A stretch of DNA of 64,000 nucleotides from Mactra quadrangularis (GCA_025267735.1 CM046299.1:23644232-23708231), one strand, 5' to 3'. Shown: positions 37,373 through 48,740, counted from the first letter of the stretch. Numbers and translations are program-made. Notes: generated from the sequence alone by a model not told the origin.

Positions 37373-37532
37373 ATATATCATTGACTTTTGCCATACCGGA
37401 GGTGCGTTCAACGATGCGAGCGCTCGCGGGCACTCGCGCAAGCGCCCGCGTTCAGAACGCGGGCGCTCGATGTCGCCCCGAGCGCTCGCATTGTTGAACG
37501 CACCTCCGGTATGGCAAAAGTCAATGATATAT
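37373..37532. repeat. 160-bp GC-rich palindrome
   Basis: The outer arms, 37373-37426 and 37479-37532, are inverted copies of about 54 bp (ATATATCATTGACTTTTGCC ... GCGAGCGCTCG) with a single evident mismatch (ACGATGC against ACAATGC). The central part holds a second palindrome, GCGCCCGCGTTC facing GAACGCGGGCGC. The centre is strongly GC-rich in an AT-rich intron. The whole can form one cruciform or hairpin. Open frames reading through it on both strands are palindrome artefacts. Confidence 0.85.
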
Positions 37533-37539
37533 TTATTCC

Positions 37540-37640
37540 GACCACAGGCGGCCGGCACCGTCCTGAATCAAAAACTCTATTTATACATATAGATGTATGT
37601 ATATAGAGTGTTTTAGATTCGGAACAGTGCCGGCTGCCTG
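37540..37640. repeat. Second hairpin, adjacent to the GC-rich palindrome
   Basis: ACCACAGGCGGCCGGCACCG at the left faces AATCACAGGCAGCCGGCACT on the minus strand at the right; further pairing runs through GAATC-AAAAC-CTCTAT words. About 48-bp imperfect arms with almost no loop. Confidence 0.75.
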
Positions 37641-38417
37641 TGATTTCGAGTGAGCAATAAACATACATACAATGACGGTGCTTATACAACGTGGCTTTTT
37701 TGTGATTAGTTTTGCAATGTTTTAACGTCGTGTATCTTCTTATAGTTAGTACCCAATAATTATGTAGAAGGTTTATAGGAAAACACAAGGACTGTTAGTA
37801 AAAGGAATTGTTTCGACTATGTCTTTGTAAATTATCGATGTGGTGTTCCGGAGGAAATTGCCATATATTATTTCACGGCGTCTCAACGCCGTGATATTGT
37901 GGTGGGTAGATTTTGATAGCAATGGGCAAAAGTCACGTGATAAAAAATGATAAAAATCCTTTCGATTTCCACTGCCGACAAATTTATCATAATGTGTGTA
38001 TAGTACATATATTATTGATATTTGCCAATTTTATTTGAAAAGATAAGACACCAATATCGAAATTATATTTTAAGAAATAACTTTGCAGACTTTAACTATT
38101 AAAAGAATCGTCGATTGCTCCATCACATATTGTTGTAAATATTATATATTTCAACTGTTAGAGCATTTATCATTTGAAAACTAATTTGATATGATTCATA
38201 TATTTTAATAATATACCTTTTTTCTTATTAGCCGACTGTATAAATAAAGAAGCGTAATCGTGTAACATTGACTCTTAATTCTTACTCTTACTGAGCTCTA
38301 TTGGCGATCTTTTCTAACTATGATTAAGTGCAGCGGACCAGTTAATTTTAAGAGCATAAGAGTTACGGACCAGGGTTGAGTTCAGTAACTGCGAACGTTA
38401 TAGAACGTTCCGCAACG

Positions 38418-38535
38418 ATACATTCGGAAGTCCTCGTCCATTTGCTGCGAATAATCTCGGACATATTTGGACGCTATTTTGAAATGTCCGGCGTTAAAGT
38501 AAACAAATGTATGACCGAGGAGTTCCGAATGCATC
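38418..38535. mobile_element. ATTCGGAA-TCCTCG family MITE
   Basis: Ends CATTCGGAAGTCCTCG and (minus strand) GCATTCGGAACTCCTCGG are inverted. The interior CTCGGACATATTTGGACGC and ATTTTGAAAT recurs at about 44275-44320. Other copies: 32846-32917 and the split copy 43950-44360. Confidence 0.6.
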
Positions 38536-39624
38536 GTTATGTAACGTACTGTAGCGTTTTGTGTAATTGAACTTGCTTCTGGTTATAGATCGAGCAGATG
38601 TAAGATTATTTTTGCAGACTTTTTTTAATTATGAAAAGTTTGGTACTATATTGACGGACTATTGACCAGACGGACCAGGTAATTTTAAGAGATTTAAAAT
38701 GACGGACATTTACACCTAGGTGAAAAGCTCGCCAGTTTTTAATTTGTTCGAATGGAGTATGTTTTCTCGAGTCCGAGTGAATTCATTATTAAGAAAAATG
38801 ATTTCTATTCGAAATAGCTTGCCTTTTGTATTTAAGTGCATCTTTTCGGAATTAAAATACATGTTAAATCCTTTCGTGTATCCGGCAACAAAATTCTTCC
38901 GTAACAAGTAAAGGTATGACTACTCTCTAATACACTGAAAGATTCACTCGCTGACTCTCTACCTCTGCTTAAATACTATGCGCAAACTGATATTTCTATT
39001 TCAAGGCAAAGACACACACATTTAGATTGCATGACTGTCTCGTGATTAAAAAATAAATGCAATAAATGCAACAAATGTTCACGCCTGTAAAATCAAAATG
39101 TCGAAATTCAAAGATGCTGGACAGTTATGCATTAGTTAGATGATTGGTTACACGGATTGGTAAGAACAGATCCGCAATGTGAGGAGCACTTGACTAAACA
39201 GAAGCGATAAGTCATGTAAATAGTTTCTGTTCTGAAGAACTATGTTTTCCCTTCTGCCGATCTTTTTAAGCGTCATGCAAATATGAATTACTGGAAATAA
39301 ATCCAACTAAAACCAAACATCCTGTCGGCATAAAGATGGTGTCTAGATCCAGACCATTCGCGTACTCCAAATTTGTCAAGATTCTCAATCTAACTAGTAT
39401 CGAGAATCTTACCAGGCTTTTGGAACGAGATTGTTACATTTGAACAGAAAAACGTTTTATGACAAGTTACCTTTTAATTACTGAAAAATCTTAACATGAC
39501 AATTCAATATAATGCTCTTTTGAGTTACCTTTAGATTATACTTAATCATTCTTTTTTGTTTGTCGTGACAATCCCTTTGCTGCATTTAGCAGCAATTTTT
39601 TACTTGTTCTCCTTCTTTTTTCAG

Positions 39625-39756
39625 ATTTTACTTGATGCAAAAGTTTGTACTCATAAAATCACTGCCGAAACTGTTGCTGACTTGTATCCAAGTGACGTCA
39701 GAGATAAAGTGAAGATATTAGATGTTGGAGCTGGAACAGGAATGGTTGCATCAGCG
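39625..39756 (+). CDS. METTL27: METTL27-like A, exon 2 (SAM motif I)
   Basis: Acceptor TTTTTTCAG ends at 39624 and donor GTAATT starts at 39757, phase 0 at both ends. It encodes 44 residues: ILLDAKVCTHKITAETVADL, then the glycine-rich SAM-binding motif I, ILDVGAGTGMVASA. From about position 39650 onward the exon is almost identical to exon 2 of locus B, while its first 24 bases are not. Confidence 0.92.
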
Positions 39757-39876
39757 GTAATTGTTTATGATATATGTATTCACATTCTTACATGTGCATG
39801 TTAACACAAACTGTGAAACATTTTGCCTACAAAAAATCTATCGTACAGCAGTAAGTTTAGCAGTTCACTAGAAGAC

Positions 39877-40094
39877 TTTTACTGCTAGACATCTTAGCTA
39901 TAAACTTTTACTGCTAGAAATTTTAGCAATACATTTTACCGCTAGACATCTTAGCTATAAACTTTTACTGCTAGAAATTTTAGCAATACATTTTACCGCT
40001 AGAAATTTTAGCAATAAACTTTTACTGCTAGAAATTTTAGCAATAAATTTTTACTGCTAGAAATTTTAGCAATACATTTTACTGCTAGAAATCG
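39877..40094. repeat. 29-bp tandem repeat in intron 2 of gene A
   Basis: About eight head-to-tail units of roughly 29 bp, built from TTTTACTGCTAGAAATTTTA and GCAATAAAC variants, some with ACATCTTAGC replacing AAATTTTAGC. The units are contiguous without spacers, so this is a minisatellite and not a CRISPR array. Confidence 0.9.
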
Positions 40095-40356
40095 GCCCGT
40101 TATAAAATAATCAAAATTTGAAAAGTGATCGGTTAGAACTTTTGTTAAGTTGTATGTAAATTGGAATGATCAGAGTTAAATAGATTGTTTGGAGTGACTG
40201 AATTGTATACGGTATCTTAGTGCAGACATAGGTAGGGCAGTGGCAAAGTGGGGAGTCTTGTATTTTATTTATAAAGAAGTGAATATTAGACTGTGTACAT
40301 ACAAATACGATGTTGGGTTGACTTAACTTAATAGACTATTGGTTTGTATATTTCAG

Positions 40357-40495
40357 TTGATTGGGCTTGGATTTAAACGAATAGATGCTCTTGAACCTAA
40401 TCAATTCATGTTGAATAAAGCAAAACTACAGAACAGATATGAAAACTACTTTACAGAATCAGTCATGCCAGAAGAAACAAGTAGTATTAAAAATG
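40357..40495 (+). CDS. METTL27: METTL27-like A, exon 3 (motif II)
   Basis: Acceptor ATTTCAG ends at 40356, donor GTAAGT-like GTAAG at 40496, ending in phase 1. It encodes LIGLGFKRIDALEPNQFMLN, where the E of ALEPN is the acidic residue expected to bind the SAM ribose, then KAKLQNRYENYFTESV. Confidence 0.92.
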
Positions 40496-40846
40496 GTAAG
40501 TAACATATCTACTATAAACGAGAAAGGTGCCCGGCAGAGTGTCGAGCTATTGAGCTATTGTTAAGATACAAGAACAATTTACTTCTTATTTTATCATTTA
40601 CTGTAAAGCAAAGACGGCGAGTACGGTTCAGAGTAAAAAACACTAACAAACAGATATGAACAGATATCATATATGTTATAGACCGCTTAATTTAGTGAGT
40701 TTGCAAACGGAGAATTTTAAATATATTTTCAAGATTTTAATCAGATTGAAAACATTATACATGTCATTGTAATTGTCATTGTCACTATGCTTTTAAGTAC
40801 AGGTCGTTCACGTAAACATTGCGTATACAAACATAGCCAATTTAAT

Positions 40847-41384
40847 TACAGTCAAACCTGTGTATTGTGACTTCACTCGGAGTTAGCCAAAAAAGTCACA
40901 TTAGACAGAGGGTCACAATACGCAGGGTACAAATACAACTCAAGTTTTGTGTACACTATTTACTTAAGTGTTTATCAAGTTTTTGTGGCACTCGGGGGGT
41001 CCTGCTTGAGAAAAAGTCACTAATTTTTGTCTGTTTGCGTTTCAGTAACGACAGTTCTACTAATTTGTCACTCATACTGGCGGCTTAACCCATTAGTTTA
41101 ACATTTCCTGTATGTTGGGAATATAATTTAAGTTTGGATGCTGAGTCTATTGCTTCCTATGTTGTTGGGACAGGAATTTGGCTCTCCTCTCCCTTGACAC
41201 GGTTTTAATACACATAGTCGGATGCATTTTCAGCCTCAATTTCATAGGTCACTTGTCACATTAGACAGAGGATTGTAATATACAGGTTAAATATGTAGGA
41301 AAATGTAACGGGAGACACCAAATTAGGTCACAATTGACATATAGTCACATTATACAGAGGGTCGCTAAGGCAGGTTTGACTGTA
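40847..41384. mobile_element. Mariner-like MITE (TACAGTCAAACCTG ends)
   Basis: A 538-bp element in intron 3 of gene A. Both ends read TACAGTCAAACCTG inward, with TA at the limits. The interior repeats GTCACATTAGACAGAGG in several places. No transposase frame. Confidence 0.8.
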
Positions 41385-41695
41385 CACACCAATATTTTTA
41401 CAATGTGTATGATTTTACATGTACCTTATTTAAAATAAATGATAAATATCAAAGAGGTATGATTAAATTAGTAAATGCTGTTCATGCTTCAGCTTATGCA
41501 CCCATGTAGGGGGGAAGTACAATTTATAAAGTACAAAAACACGCATGACCTAGAATACGACCTGTACATTTATTCAGGTTTGTATATCTTAACTTTAGTT
41601 TGGCCAATAGACATATATTTGTGGGAAACTTTTTTGAAAAAAAAGTGCGCTGTTAAGTCTTATTAGAAATGTGTAACAATGTTTATCTTATTCAG

Positions 41696-41791
41696 GTACA
41701 TACGACGTTGTGACAATGTGTGCTACACTTGCTGAAGCTGGTCATATTCCATCCCAAGCTCTCAGAGACATTGTGAGAATGGTTAAAACAG
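41696..41791 (+). CDS. METTL27: METTL27-like A, exon 4
   Basis: Acceptor TTATTCAG ends at 41695, donor GTAAGT at 41792, phase 1 at both ends. It encodes GTYDVVTMCATLAEAGHIPS, then QALRDIVRMVKT; YDVV is the usual beta-4 strand motif. A typical position for substrate-pocket residues in this fold. Confidence 0.9.
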
Positions 41792-42849
41792 GTAAGTCTG
41801 AAATAGGAACACCTTGTTACCATACTCAATGAAAATATATATTAAATACTACTGTATGTATACTTACCTTGAATTCATATTGAATCTTCGCTGGCCGTTC
41901 GTGAGTATATACTCGTTTTGGTCCAATTAAGCAGACATTTCAAATTGGCAGACATTTACATCATTCATTAAAGTTTCCTTTATAGATTACATACTACTAA
42001 ATAAAATCCTTCTTTGCCGTATATAAAAAGTCTCTTTTCAATGTCAAATTACATTATGACCCAGGGGTGTTAGATACTCAAAACCATACATATGCTGAAA
42101 GATTCAAAATGATCAGTATTAGAAAAAAAGTTACGTTACTTTAAAAAAAATAATTTTCGATTGAAAGTTTTTATCATGAAAACATCAATGTTTTTTATTT
42201 TTCACAAGCCGTACAGAGTTACCTTACCTTGTAATCAGTTCTCGCGATCAAACGAAGTAGATACATTGAGTTTTTGCATAGTTTTAAGGAAAAGCATTGC
42301 TTAAGACATACATACACTTCAATATTATAAAGCACCCCAATTGAGGACACCAGACACTCTCAAATAATGAATATGCTGTATGTCACACTTTCTTTTCCGG
42401 CAAATCACCACTTCCGGTGAACATTTAGTGGTATTTAACCTTAAACATGTATCACTCCTACGTTAAAATAAGTCCCTCTAGTTCCTTACCTTTCAAAGAT
42501 GTACCCTAGTAGTAATATAACTTTACCTCTGTTGATTGACAAGTTTGTGCATCCTAAGACATATCAAATTTTTATAACAGATTTGAAATATTTAGACGTA
42601 AATGATCAGAGCTCGTAAATATATTGTACATGATGCATTAAAAAGTAAAAAAAACATAAGCAAATGCACTGGAGGTGAAACATTATATGCACTATTGATT
42701 ATAATATGTTAATAAACGATGAATGTCAAAGTCGTCTCGTTAAATCCATAAATGATGTACGCATATCACGTTACTCACTTATTGAGCGGGCAAGTCAATT
42801 ATTTAAAAGATACGTAAATACAAACCTGAATAGCATATGTTTTCATTTA

Positions 42850-43128
42850 TTTATTTATTTTGTTGGGTTTAACGCCGTAGCAACACATTGTATAGGTCAT
42901 ATAACGGCGTCCAGCTCAACTATAACCTAGCTTTTCTGGACCCTTGACTATAACCAGTACTCACCTACCCTTCCACAAGACCGGAAACTTCTCCATATAC
43001 CTTATTAGCGGAGGAAAATTGACATAATTGTCAAATTTTCATGGAAGGGTGGGATTCTAACCCGTACCCACTTCGGGACACTAGATTCGAAATCCCAGTG
43101 CTCTACCTACTGCGCTACCGACCCGGGT
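42850..43128 (-). mobile_element. SINE, copy 4
   Basis: On the minus strand it starts with a tRNA-like CGGTAGCGCAGTAGGTAGAG (box A region), then box-B-like GGTTAGAATCCC, and ends in the family tail TACGGCGTTAAACCCAACAA. It lies in intron 4 of gene A and ends 48 bp before exon 5. The plus-strand frame that runs from it into exon 5 is not the true start of that exon. Confidence 0.85.
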
Positions 43129-43176
43129 TATATGTTTTCATGTTACAGCTATTTGTACATGTATATGTTGTTTCAG

Positions 43177-43355
43177 GGGGTCATGTTGTTATAATCAATC
43201 GAATATTAACAGACGAGACACAAAATGATATAGAATATGTAATGAACTCTCTTGAAAAAGACAAGAAATGGATGAACGTCACTCGTAAAGTTTGGCCTGG
43301 TTATAATGACGTCACAGGTGAATTTGGAGTAACATGGATCTATAAAGTATTGTGA
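43177..43355 (+). CDS. METTL27: METTL27-like A, exon 5 and stop
   Basis: Acceptor TGTTTCAG ends at 43176; the exon begins in phase 1 and ends at TGA 43353-43355. It encodes GGHVVIINRILTDETQ, the strand-loop with the conserved GG of the family, and ends EFGVTWIYKVL. The total CDS from the five exons is 681 bp. Confidence 0.92.
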
Positions 43356-43949
43356 CTTTGTCAGACTATAACAATGGACTCATAAAATCAAAGCACTGAA
43401 ACCACATAAATGAATGATACCTCCAACCACAATAATGTGTGAGGAAAAGAACCGAGAAAAAACAAATATAGAAGAATGTATAGCGATGGATTTTCCTTAT
43501 ACATGTATCAACTTTGAACTCTTAAAACTGTTGAAAAATGTGCTTAGTATTTTCATCTTTAATATGCAAATTTTTGTTATCATTTATGTACATCTTAGGT
43601 TGATAGGATAAAAGTCATATTTATAAAATTGGTATCAAGGAGAGGGATAAAATGGAACTGTCAAAATCATATACATTGTTTTATAAATAATAACATACAT
43701 ACATAGACACATAGTTGAGTTTTGGTGAAAATGGTTATTCCTGGTCACTATACAGGGTCTTCATCATTAGTAAGTTTTGGAGCTGTAACCACAATTGGTG
43801 TATACATGTAGTCATATTTAATATCATAATTAGCTGTTGTCACAATTAAAAATCTTTGTAACTAATGAAGTAACCTAGTGCATCTCCCTGATAATACACA
43901 TAAGAAACAAAAATCAGTGAGCATATACTACTCGCTGCCTTCAAATCAA

Positions 43950-44360
43950 CCATTCGTAACACCTCGACCTTTCATGATTGAATAATCTCGGAAGGATTCG
44001 TTTTGGGGTCTACAATGACTTGGGTTTTTACTACCTACGCGCGGCGAAGCACAGACGAAGCATGTAATGATTATGCAAAATAATTCATGCAGTATGCACA
44101 CATAATTATCTTTGTGAAAACATATTTCTGTGATATATATATTGAACCTAATATTGTTCAGCGAAATCATTTAACTGTGTTATTTCAAATTTATGTTCTT
44201 AAAACGAAACATCATTCATCGCCTAAACGATATTGGATTAGTTTACTTGAACACCTGTCGAACCATGTTTGGGAATGTGACGAAAAGGTAGTTTCAAAAT
44301 GGCATCTAAATATGTCCGAGGTTATTCGTGGCGAATGGCCGAGGAGTTCCGAATGCAAAT
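43950..44360. mobile_element. ATTCGGAA-TCCTCG MITE, apparently split copy
   Basis: A left end-like sequence (CATTCGTAACACCTCGACC, 43951-43969, then GAATAATCTCGG) and a right part (TCCGAGGTTATTCGTGGCG, then GGCCGAGGAGTTCCGAATGC, 44341-44355) are separated by about 310 bp, whereas the copy at 32846 is only about 70 bp long. The right part also matches the 38418 copy. I infer a nested insertion or two neighbouring copies. Confidence 0.45.
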
Positions 44361-44927
44361 CACCATGTGTGGGAACAGGAATATGGTTAAAATAAAACAT
44401 TCAGTTTTGTGTTGTAGCATTTTATCTTATGATTCATGTTTTGACTACTGACGTCAAAAACATACTCGTATACTCCCCTCCCAGCCTAATAAACCTTATA
44501 CTATCACTTACGTAAACAAGTATTAATTGGTTGTTATACGTAAAATTATAATAAAAAAGTGGGTGAATGAAAAATACAACGCACACACACACAAACACAA
44601 ATAAACAAACAATAATTGGATAATATAATACATATAACTTTCATTGTATTTTAACCATCTTACATGCAGACGCTGCCATGTTTTGTTGCCTGATAATTTA
44701 AGGCGGACGGATGTCTTTAATTACGAAATGATTTATCGGTACAGTTTGATATCAAATATTGACTTCCATACTTTGATCATTATTGTATATATTCAAGATC
44801 ACACACCCACGTTATAAAATTATCACTGGCACAAGAGTCCATATCTTATGATTATAATGCGTACGTCACTATACATAGTTCTCTGTACATACATATATAA
44901 TAAACATGGTATTGAACGTTTTCTACA

Positions 44928-45550
44928 GTGCATACGGCCCAAACCGTTTTTCTTTAATTCGACTTGTATCTGAAAGACAATGTCGGTCTCAATTTAAAGA
45001 TTAAACATTACTCTAACATCATGCAAAGTTACAAGTTTGTATCTGATACCGTTTTCATGAAATTTATATTAATTTCAAAATCACTAGTTTGCAGCGATTC
45101 AACGTCACTAATGACTTCCGGTTTAACTTAACCTGGTTCCCTGGATATTAATGATCACATACACAGACGCAGAATATATCATTGATTACGTATATATTCT
45201 ATTTATAGAACTTGGGACACGTAAATGTTTACCTAGGCAGTGCGCTCCGATTGGGTTTAAATTTGGCGCGCTTCATTGACAAGGTACGGGAAAAGTCTCG
45301 AGGAGTTTATCAACCAATCAGTTTACGCCGGTAAACGCATCATGATTAAACCGGAAGTGAACAGTGACTCTCAATCGCTGCAAAATGATAGTATTGAAAT
45401 TACGATTAATTTCAGTAAAACCGTTTAAGATATAACGTTTTTGAATAGTCAGTTTTGTAAGGAAATGTTTAATCTACAAAACGAGACCGATATTTGCATC
45501 CAAATATATTGGTAAAGGTAAAATAAATCTGTCAGACCGTAACTACTGTC
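44928..45550. mobile_element. Long fold-back element upstream of locus B
   Basis: Imperfect inverted arms of roughly 200 bp surround a centre near 45235. Matching words: TCGGTCTC and AGATTAAACATT on both strands, TTTGCAGCGATT, and CACTTCCGGTTTAA-like sequence (45083-45125 against 45341-45383). Outer ends read TACAGTGCATACGG and (minus strand) ACAGTAGTTACGG. The right end is about 350 bp before the first exon of locus B. Confidence 0.6.
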
Positions 45551-45898
45551 AAAATGGTTCAATACCATGTGAATATTATAATGATTGTATAAATCTAGTC
45601 ATAACTCGTACACGGTGATGAATACGGGAGCGATTTTTAATTGTGTTTGTTGACAAAATATTATATTTGCGTGCATTTTAAAGAATGTGAAGACTCTAGT
45701 GCCAGTGAAAATTATTTGTAAGTTTCACTATTAGGTCCATTAAAATCGATATTTATAATAGCGGAATGTCTAAATAAAAAGACATTTTTTTCAAATGAAG
45801 TATTTGGACATAGAAATTGTTTAAATCAAATGAAATTGATATAATCAAAGTAGTATTTGACTCTTTATAGTAGTTTAACGATACGGTTATAATTGAGC

Positions 45899-46033
45899 AT
45901 GGATACGGCTGAAGACAACAAGTCTGCATTACTAGAAACCATTCATGGATTTAGGAAAAAGGTTCTTGGGTCTAATTGCTCGTTTGCTGACTCACAAAAA
46001 GCTTATGATGAATGGGCTGAAACATATGAAGAG
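45899..46033 (+). CDS. METTL27: METTL27-like locus B, candidate first exon B1
   Basis: 135 bp from ATG 45899 to donor GTTTGA (46034), exactly the length and phase of exon 1 of gene A. It encodes MDTAEDNKSALLETIHGF, then CSFADSQKAYDEWAETYEE. It is clearly more diverged than B2 and B3. No matching exon 2 follows before B2, so it either splices to the shared exons 2-5 starting at 52084 or is a relic of a further gene copy. Confidence 0.75.
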
Positions 46034-47184
46034 GTTTGATTATTTTTGTATCTTTGTTACTGTTTTATACTTTCAATTGTTTCTTGGCACTTTAATACTA
46101 TGCTCTGAATATATAACTTACGAGTATTATTCAATATTCAAACGTTCTAATTCATTATTTTTTATTGGAACAGAATACATTATTTTAAGTTAGAATGAAG
46201 TATAATATACTCAGTCAATTTGATAACCCCGGTCAATAGAGGTTTTGCAAGTTTGCATGACATGTTAATCAGGATTTAATGGTCATTCTTCGTCTTAATT
46301 GATCAAAATTACACGCAGATGACATTAAAAATATCCTTAAGTTAATATTATCATATCGTGAGTTGATATTATCATTATAGATATCCTCAATATTCGCTAA
46401 CAGCTATATTGTGTAAAATTATACTCATACAAATCTGCCATTTGTTGTCAGGTGATATGTTGATATAAACCGTTGCCACGGTGACATATTTCTAAAAACA
46501 TTTCATTAACGTTTTTATCAATTAATAACTTTTGTAAGAATTTTGATATACATGTGTATTTTGTTTCAGTTCCGTAAAGTTTAGATTTCTTGATTCGTCG
46601 TTAATCAAGATAATTGTTAAACAACAGTTTTTGTGATTTGAACCCACCAGTACGCAATGCTATTGTCCCCACAATAGTTACAAAGTATATGGTATTGTCT
46701 CTTTAAAACGAACTAATTATGTCTTACGTTCCGACTGAATATGGGCAGATATCAAGAGTTGACTGCATGACTGTTGTAAGTCCTTCATCGTCTCATAAAA
46801 TTTATTGCAGTTTTGTTGTCATCCTAAGATTTGCTGACTAATCCTGGTTGCATTGGTAGATAAGTTGTACTAAGAAGGCTTAAAATATTCTTCCATTTAC
46901 TACAGATCAATTTATACATCTGTAACAGCGTCATTTAAATTGATATTTATGCATAATTACACTGTCGTAAATGGAATAATATTAACATACATTTTAAATA
47001 GGTACTGAATTTCATTCAGATTATGGAAATCTTACTTTCAAAATCCCCAGCTCAGATTCACTTCGGCCATACAAATGCATTTATACAGAAGTTAATGATT
47101 CAATATCAATATCGTCCGAAACCACCGCGGCCTTTGGTCGAGGAGATAAAGAATATATCAATAGTAAAGTACGTACATATATAG

Positions 47185-47918
47185 TGTAAAATAAATGACT
47201 ACCAACATTTATCAAATGGCCTCCCAAGCATCTCCTGTGTAAAATGAGCGTAATTTGCATAATATTTATTGGAGATCAAATTATATAAATATATATCAAA
47301 ATTGACTTTTCATCATAATTCAACATGGATTTTACGGCAGAGAATAGGCTGAGGTTACGTGAAATGATCCTTGAAAATAGGAAAAGATACGAAGGGAAAA
47401 GTTGTTCGTTCTTTGATTCACAAAGGTTTTATGATGACTTGGCTGAAACTTATGAAGAGGTTTTGTTTACTTTTTTCATTTGTACCTTTAAATATTTTTA
47501 ATTTTCGAAATTTTGTTTAGTAACTTTTGAACCTTAATTTTAACACTTTTTTAGTAAAGGACAAAACTATAGATATAACGATTATTTAGGTAAATGTAAA
47601 ACTAATTATTTAGGGAAAAAACTGATTTCTAGATACATCGGTGTTAACTGTCATGGATTCCTGGGCAAGAATGTATCAATTTGATTTTCCCAAAGGGCAC
47701 TTCACTACCCATCGGAGTTTACATGTTGATCATGCTATTTTTATATTTTATTATATATGCTTCTTAAACACTAGAAATTCCATACACTCTCGCTCACTGC
47801 CGCTGTACATCGGCAATGTGAATTTTATCAAACGCCATTAATTTTCAAGCAAACAGTAAAAACTGAAGAAGTGGAACAGTACTATAATATGCGTTTCATA
47901 ATCATTAAACTACGATAA
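47185..47918 (+). repeat. Tandem segmental duplication, copy 1 (contains exon B2)
   Basis: This about 734-bp segment recurs at 47985-48740 with few differences, including the complete first exon and about 140 bp upstream. Between the copies sits a solo MITE end (47921-47974). Copy 1 keeps a TATATAAATA upstream of the exon that is changed to TATATCAAAT in copy 2. Confidence 0.85.
47325..47459 (+). CDS. METTL27: METTL27-like locus B, candidate first exon B2
   Basis: 135 bp from ATG 47325 to donor GTTTTG (47460), phase 0. It encodes MDFTAENRLRLREMILENRK, then SFFDSQRFYDDLAETYEE, closer to exon 1 of gene A than B1 is. Its only differences from B3 are two bases, both changing the residue (codon 8 R/M, codon 41 E/K). 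Confidence 0.8.
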
Positions 47919-47920
47919 AC

Positions 47921-47974
47921 TCATTCACCGTGAAATTATTCATGTTTTGACAGTTGAGAAAAAACGAACAATAC
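47921..47974. mobile_element. Solo MITE end between the duplicated segments
   Basis: CATTCACCGTGAAATTATTC and GACAGTTGAGAAAAAACGAA match the right arm of the 17452-17700 element almost exactly, but no left arm is present nearby. It sits exactly at the junction of the two copies of the duplication. Confidence 0.7.
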
Positions 47975-47984
47975 ATGTATTCAG

Positions 47985-48740
47985 TAAAATAATGACTACA
48001 AACATTTATCGAATGGCCTCCCAAGCATCTCCTGTGTAATATTGCATAATATTTATTGGAGATCAAATTATATCAAATATATATCCAAATTTGACTTTTC
48101 ATCATAATTCAACATGGATTTTACGGCAGAGAATATGCTGAGGTTACGTGAAATGATCCTTGAAAATAGGAAAAGATACGAAGGGAAAAGTTGTTCGTTC
48201 TTTGATTCACAAAGGTTTTATGATGACTTGGCTAAAACTTATGAAGAGGTTTTGTTCACTTTTTTCATTTATACCTTTAAATATTTTTAATTTTCGAAAT
48301 GAAGTAATTTAATTTTGGTTTGGTAACTCTTAAACCTTAATTTTAACACTTTTTTATTAATGGACAAAACTAATGATTTAGGGAAAAAAACTGACTTCTA
48401 GATACATCGGTGTTAACTGTCATGGATTCCTGGGCAAGAATATATCAATTTGATTTTCCCAAAGGACATTTCACTACCCATCGGAGTTTACATGTTGATC
48501 ATGCTATTTTTGTATTTTATCATATTTGCTTCTTAAACACTAGAAATTCTTAAATAATTCTTACAAAATGCTTGGTTTAATATTTTTTGGACTTCACTAT
48601 GACCATACACGCTCGCTCACTGCCGCTGTACATCGGCAATGGGAATTTTATCAAACGCCATTAATTTTCAAGCAAACAGTAAAAACTGTAGAAGTGGAAC
48701 AGTATTATAATATGCGTTTCATAATCATTAAACTACGATA
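47985..48740 (+). repeat. Tandem segmental duplication, copy 2 (contains exon B3)
   Basis: Near-identical to 47185-47918. It carries about 57 bp (around 48550-48605) absent from copy 1 and lacks a few short tracts present there. The downstream limit is at ACTACGATA, after which the copies diverge. Confidence 0.85.
48114..48248 (+). CDS. METTL27: METTL27-like locus B, candidate first exon B3
   Basis: 135 bp from ATG 48114 to donor GTTTTG (48249), phase 0. Same as B2 except M at codon 8 and K at codon 41 (AKTYEE in place of AETYEE). It is the first exon nearest the shared exons 2-5, so it is the default partner for exon 2 at 52084. Position 41 is conserved as E in the other three first exons, so the change to K is a charge reversal at the edge of the methyltransferase core. 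Confidence 0.8.

Noticed and set aside
37355..37788. Overlapping Arg/Ala-rich frames on both strands
   Set aside because: They are produced by the GC-rich palindrome and the hairpin next to it, which read similarly on both strands.
39877..40094. 29-bp repeats resembling a CRISPR array
   Set aside because: Units are contiguous with no unique spacers and the genome is eukaryotic.
43041..43176. N-terminal extension of the last METTL27-like A exon
   Set aside because: The extension is SINE and intron; a good acceptor sits at 43176 and the phase fits the previous exon.
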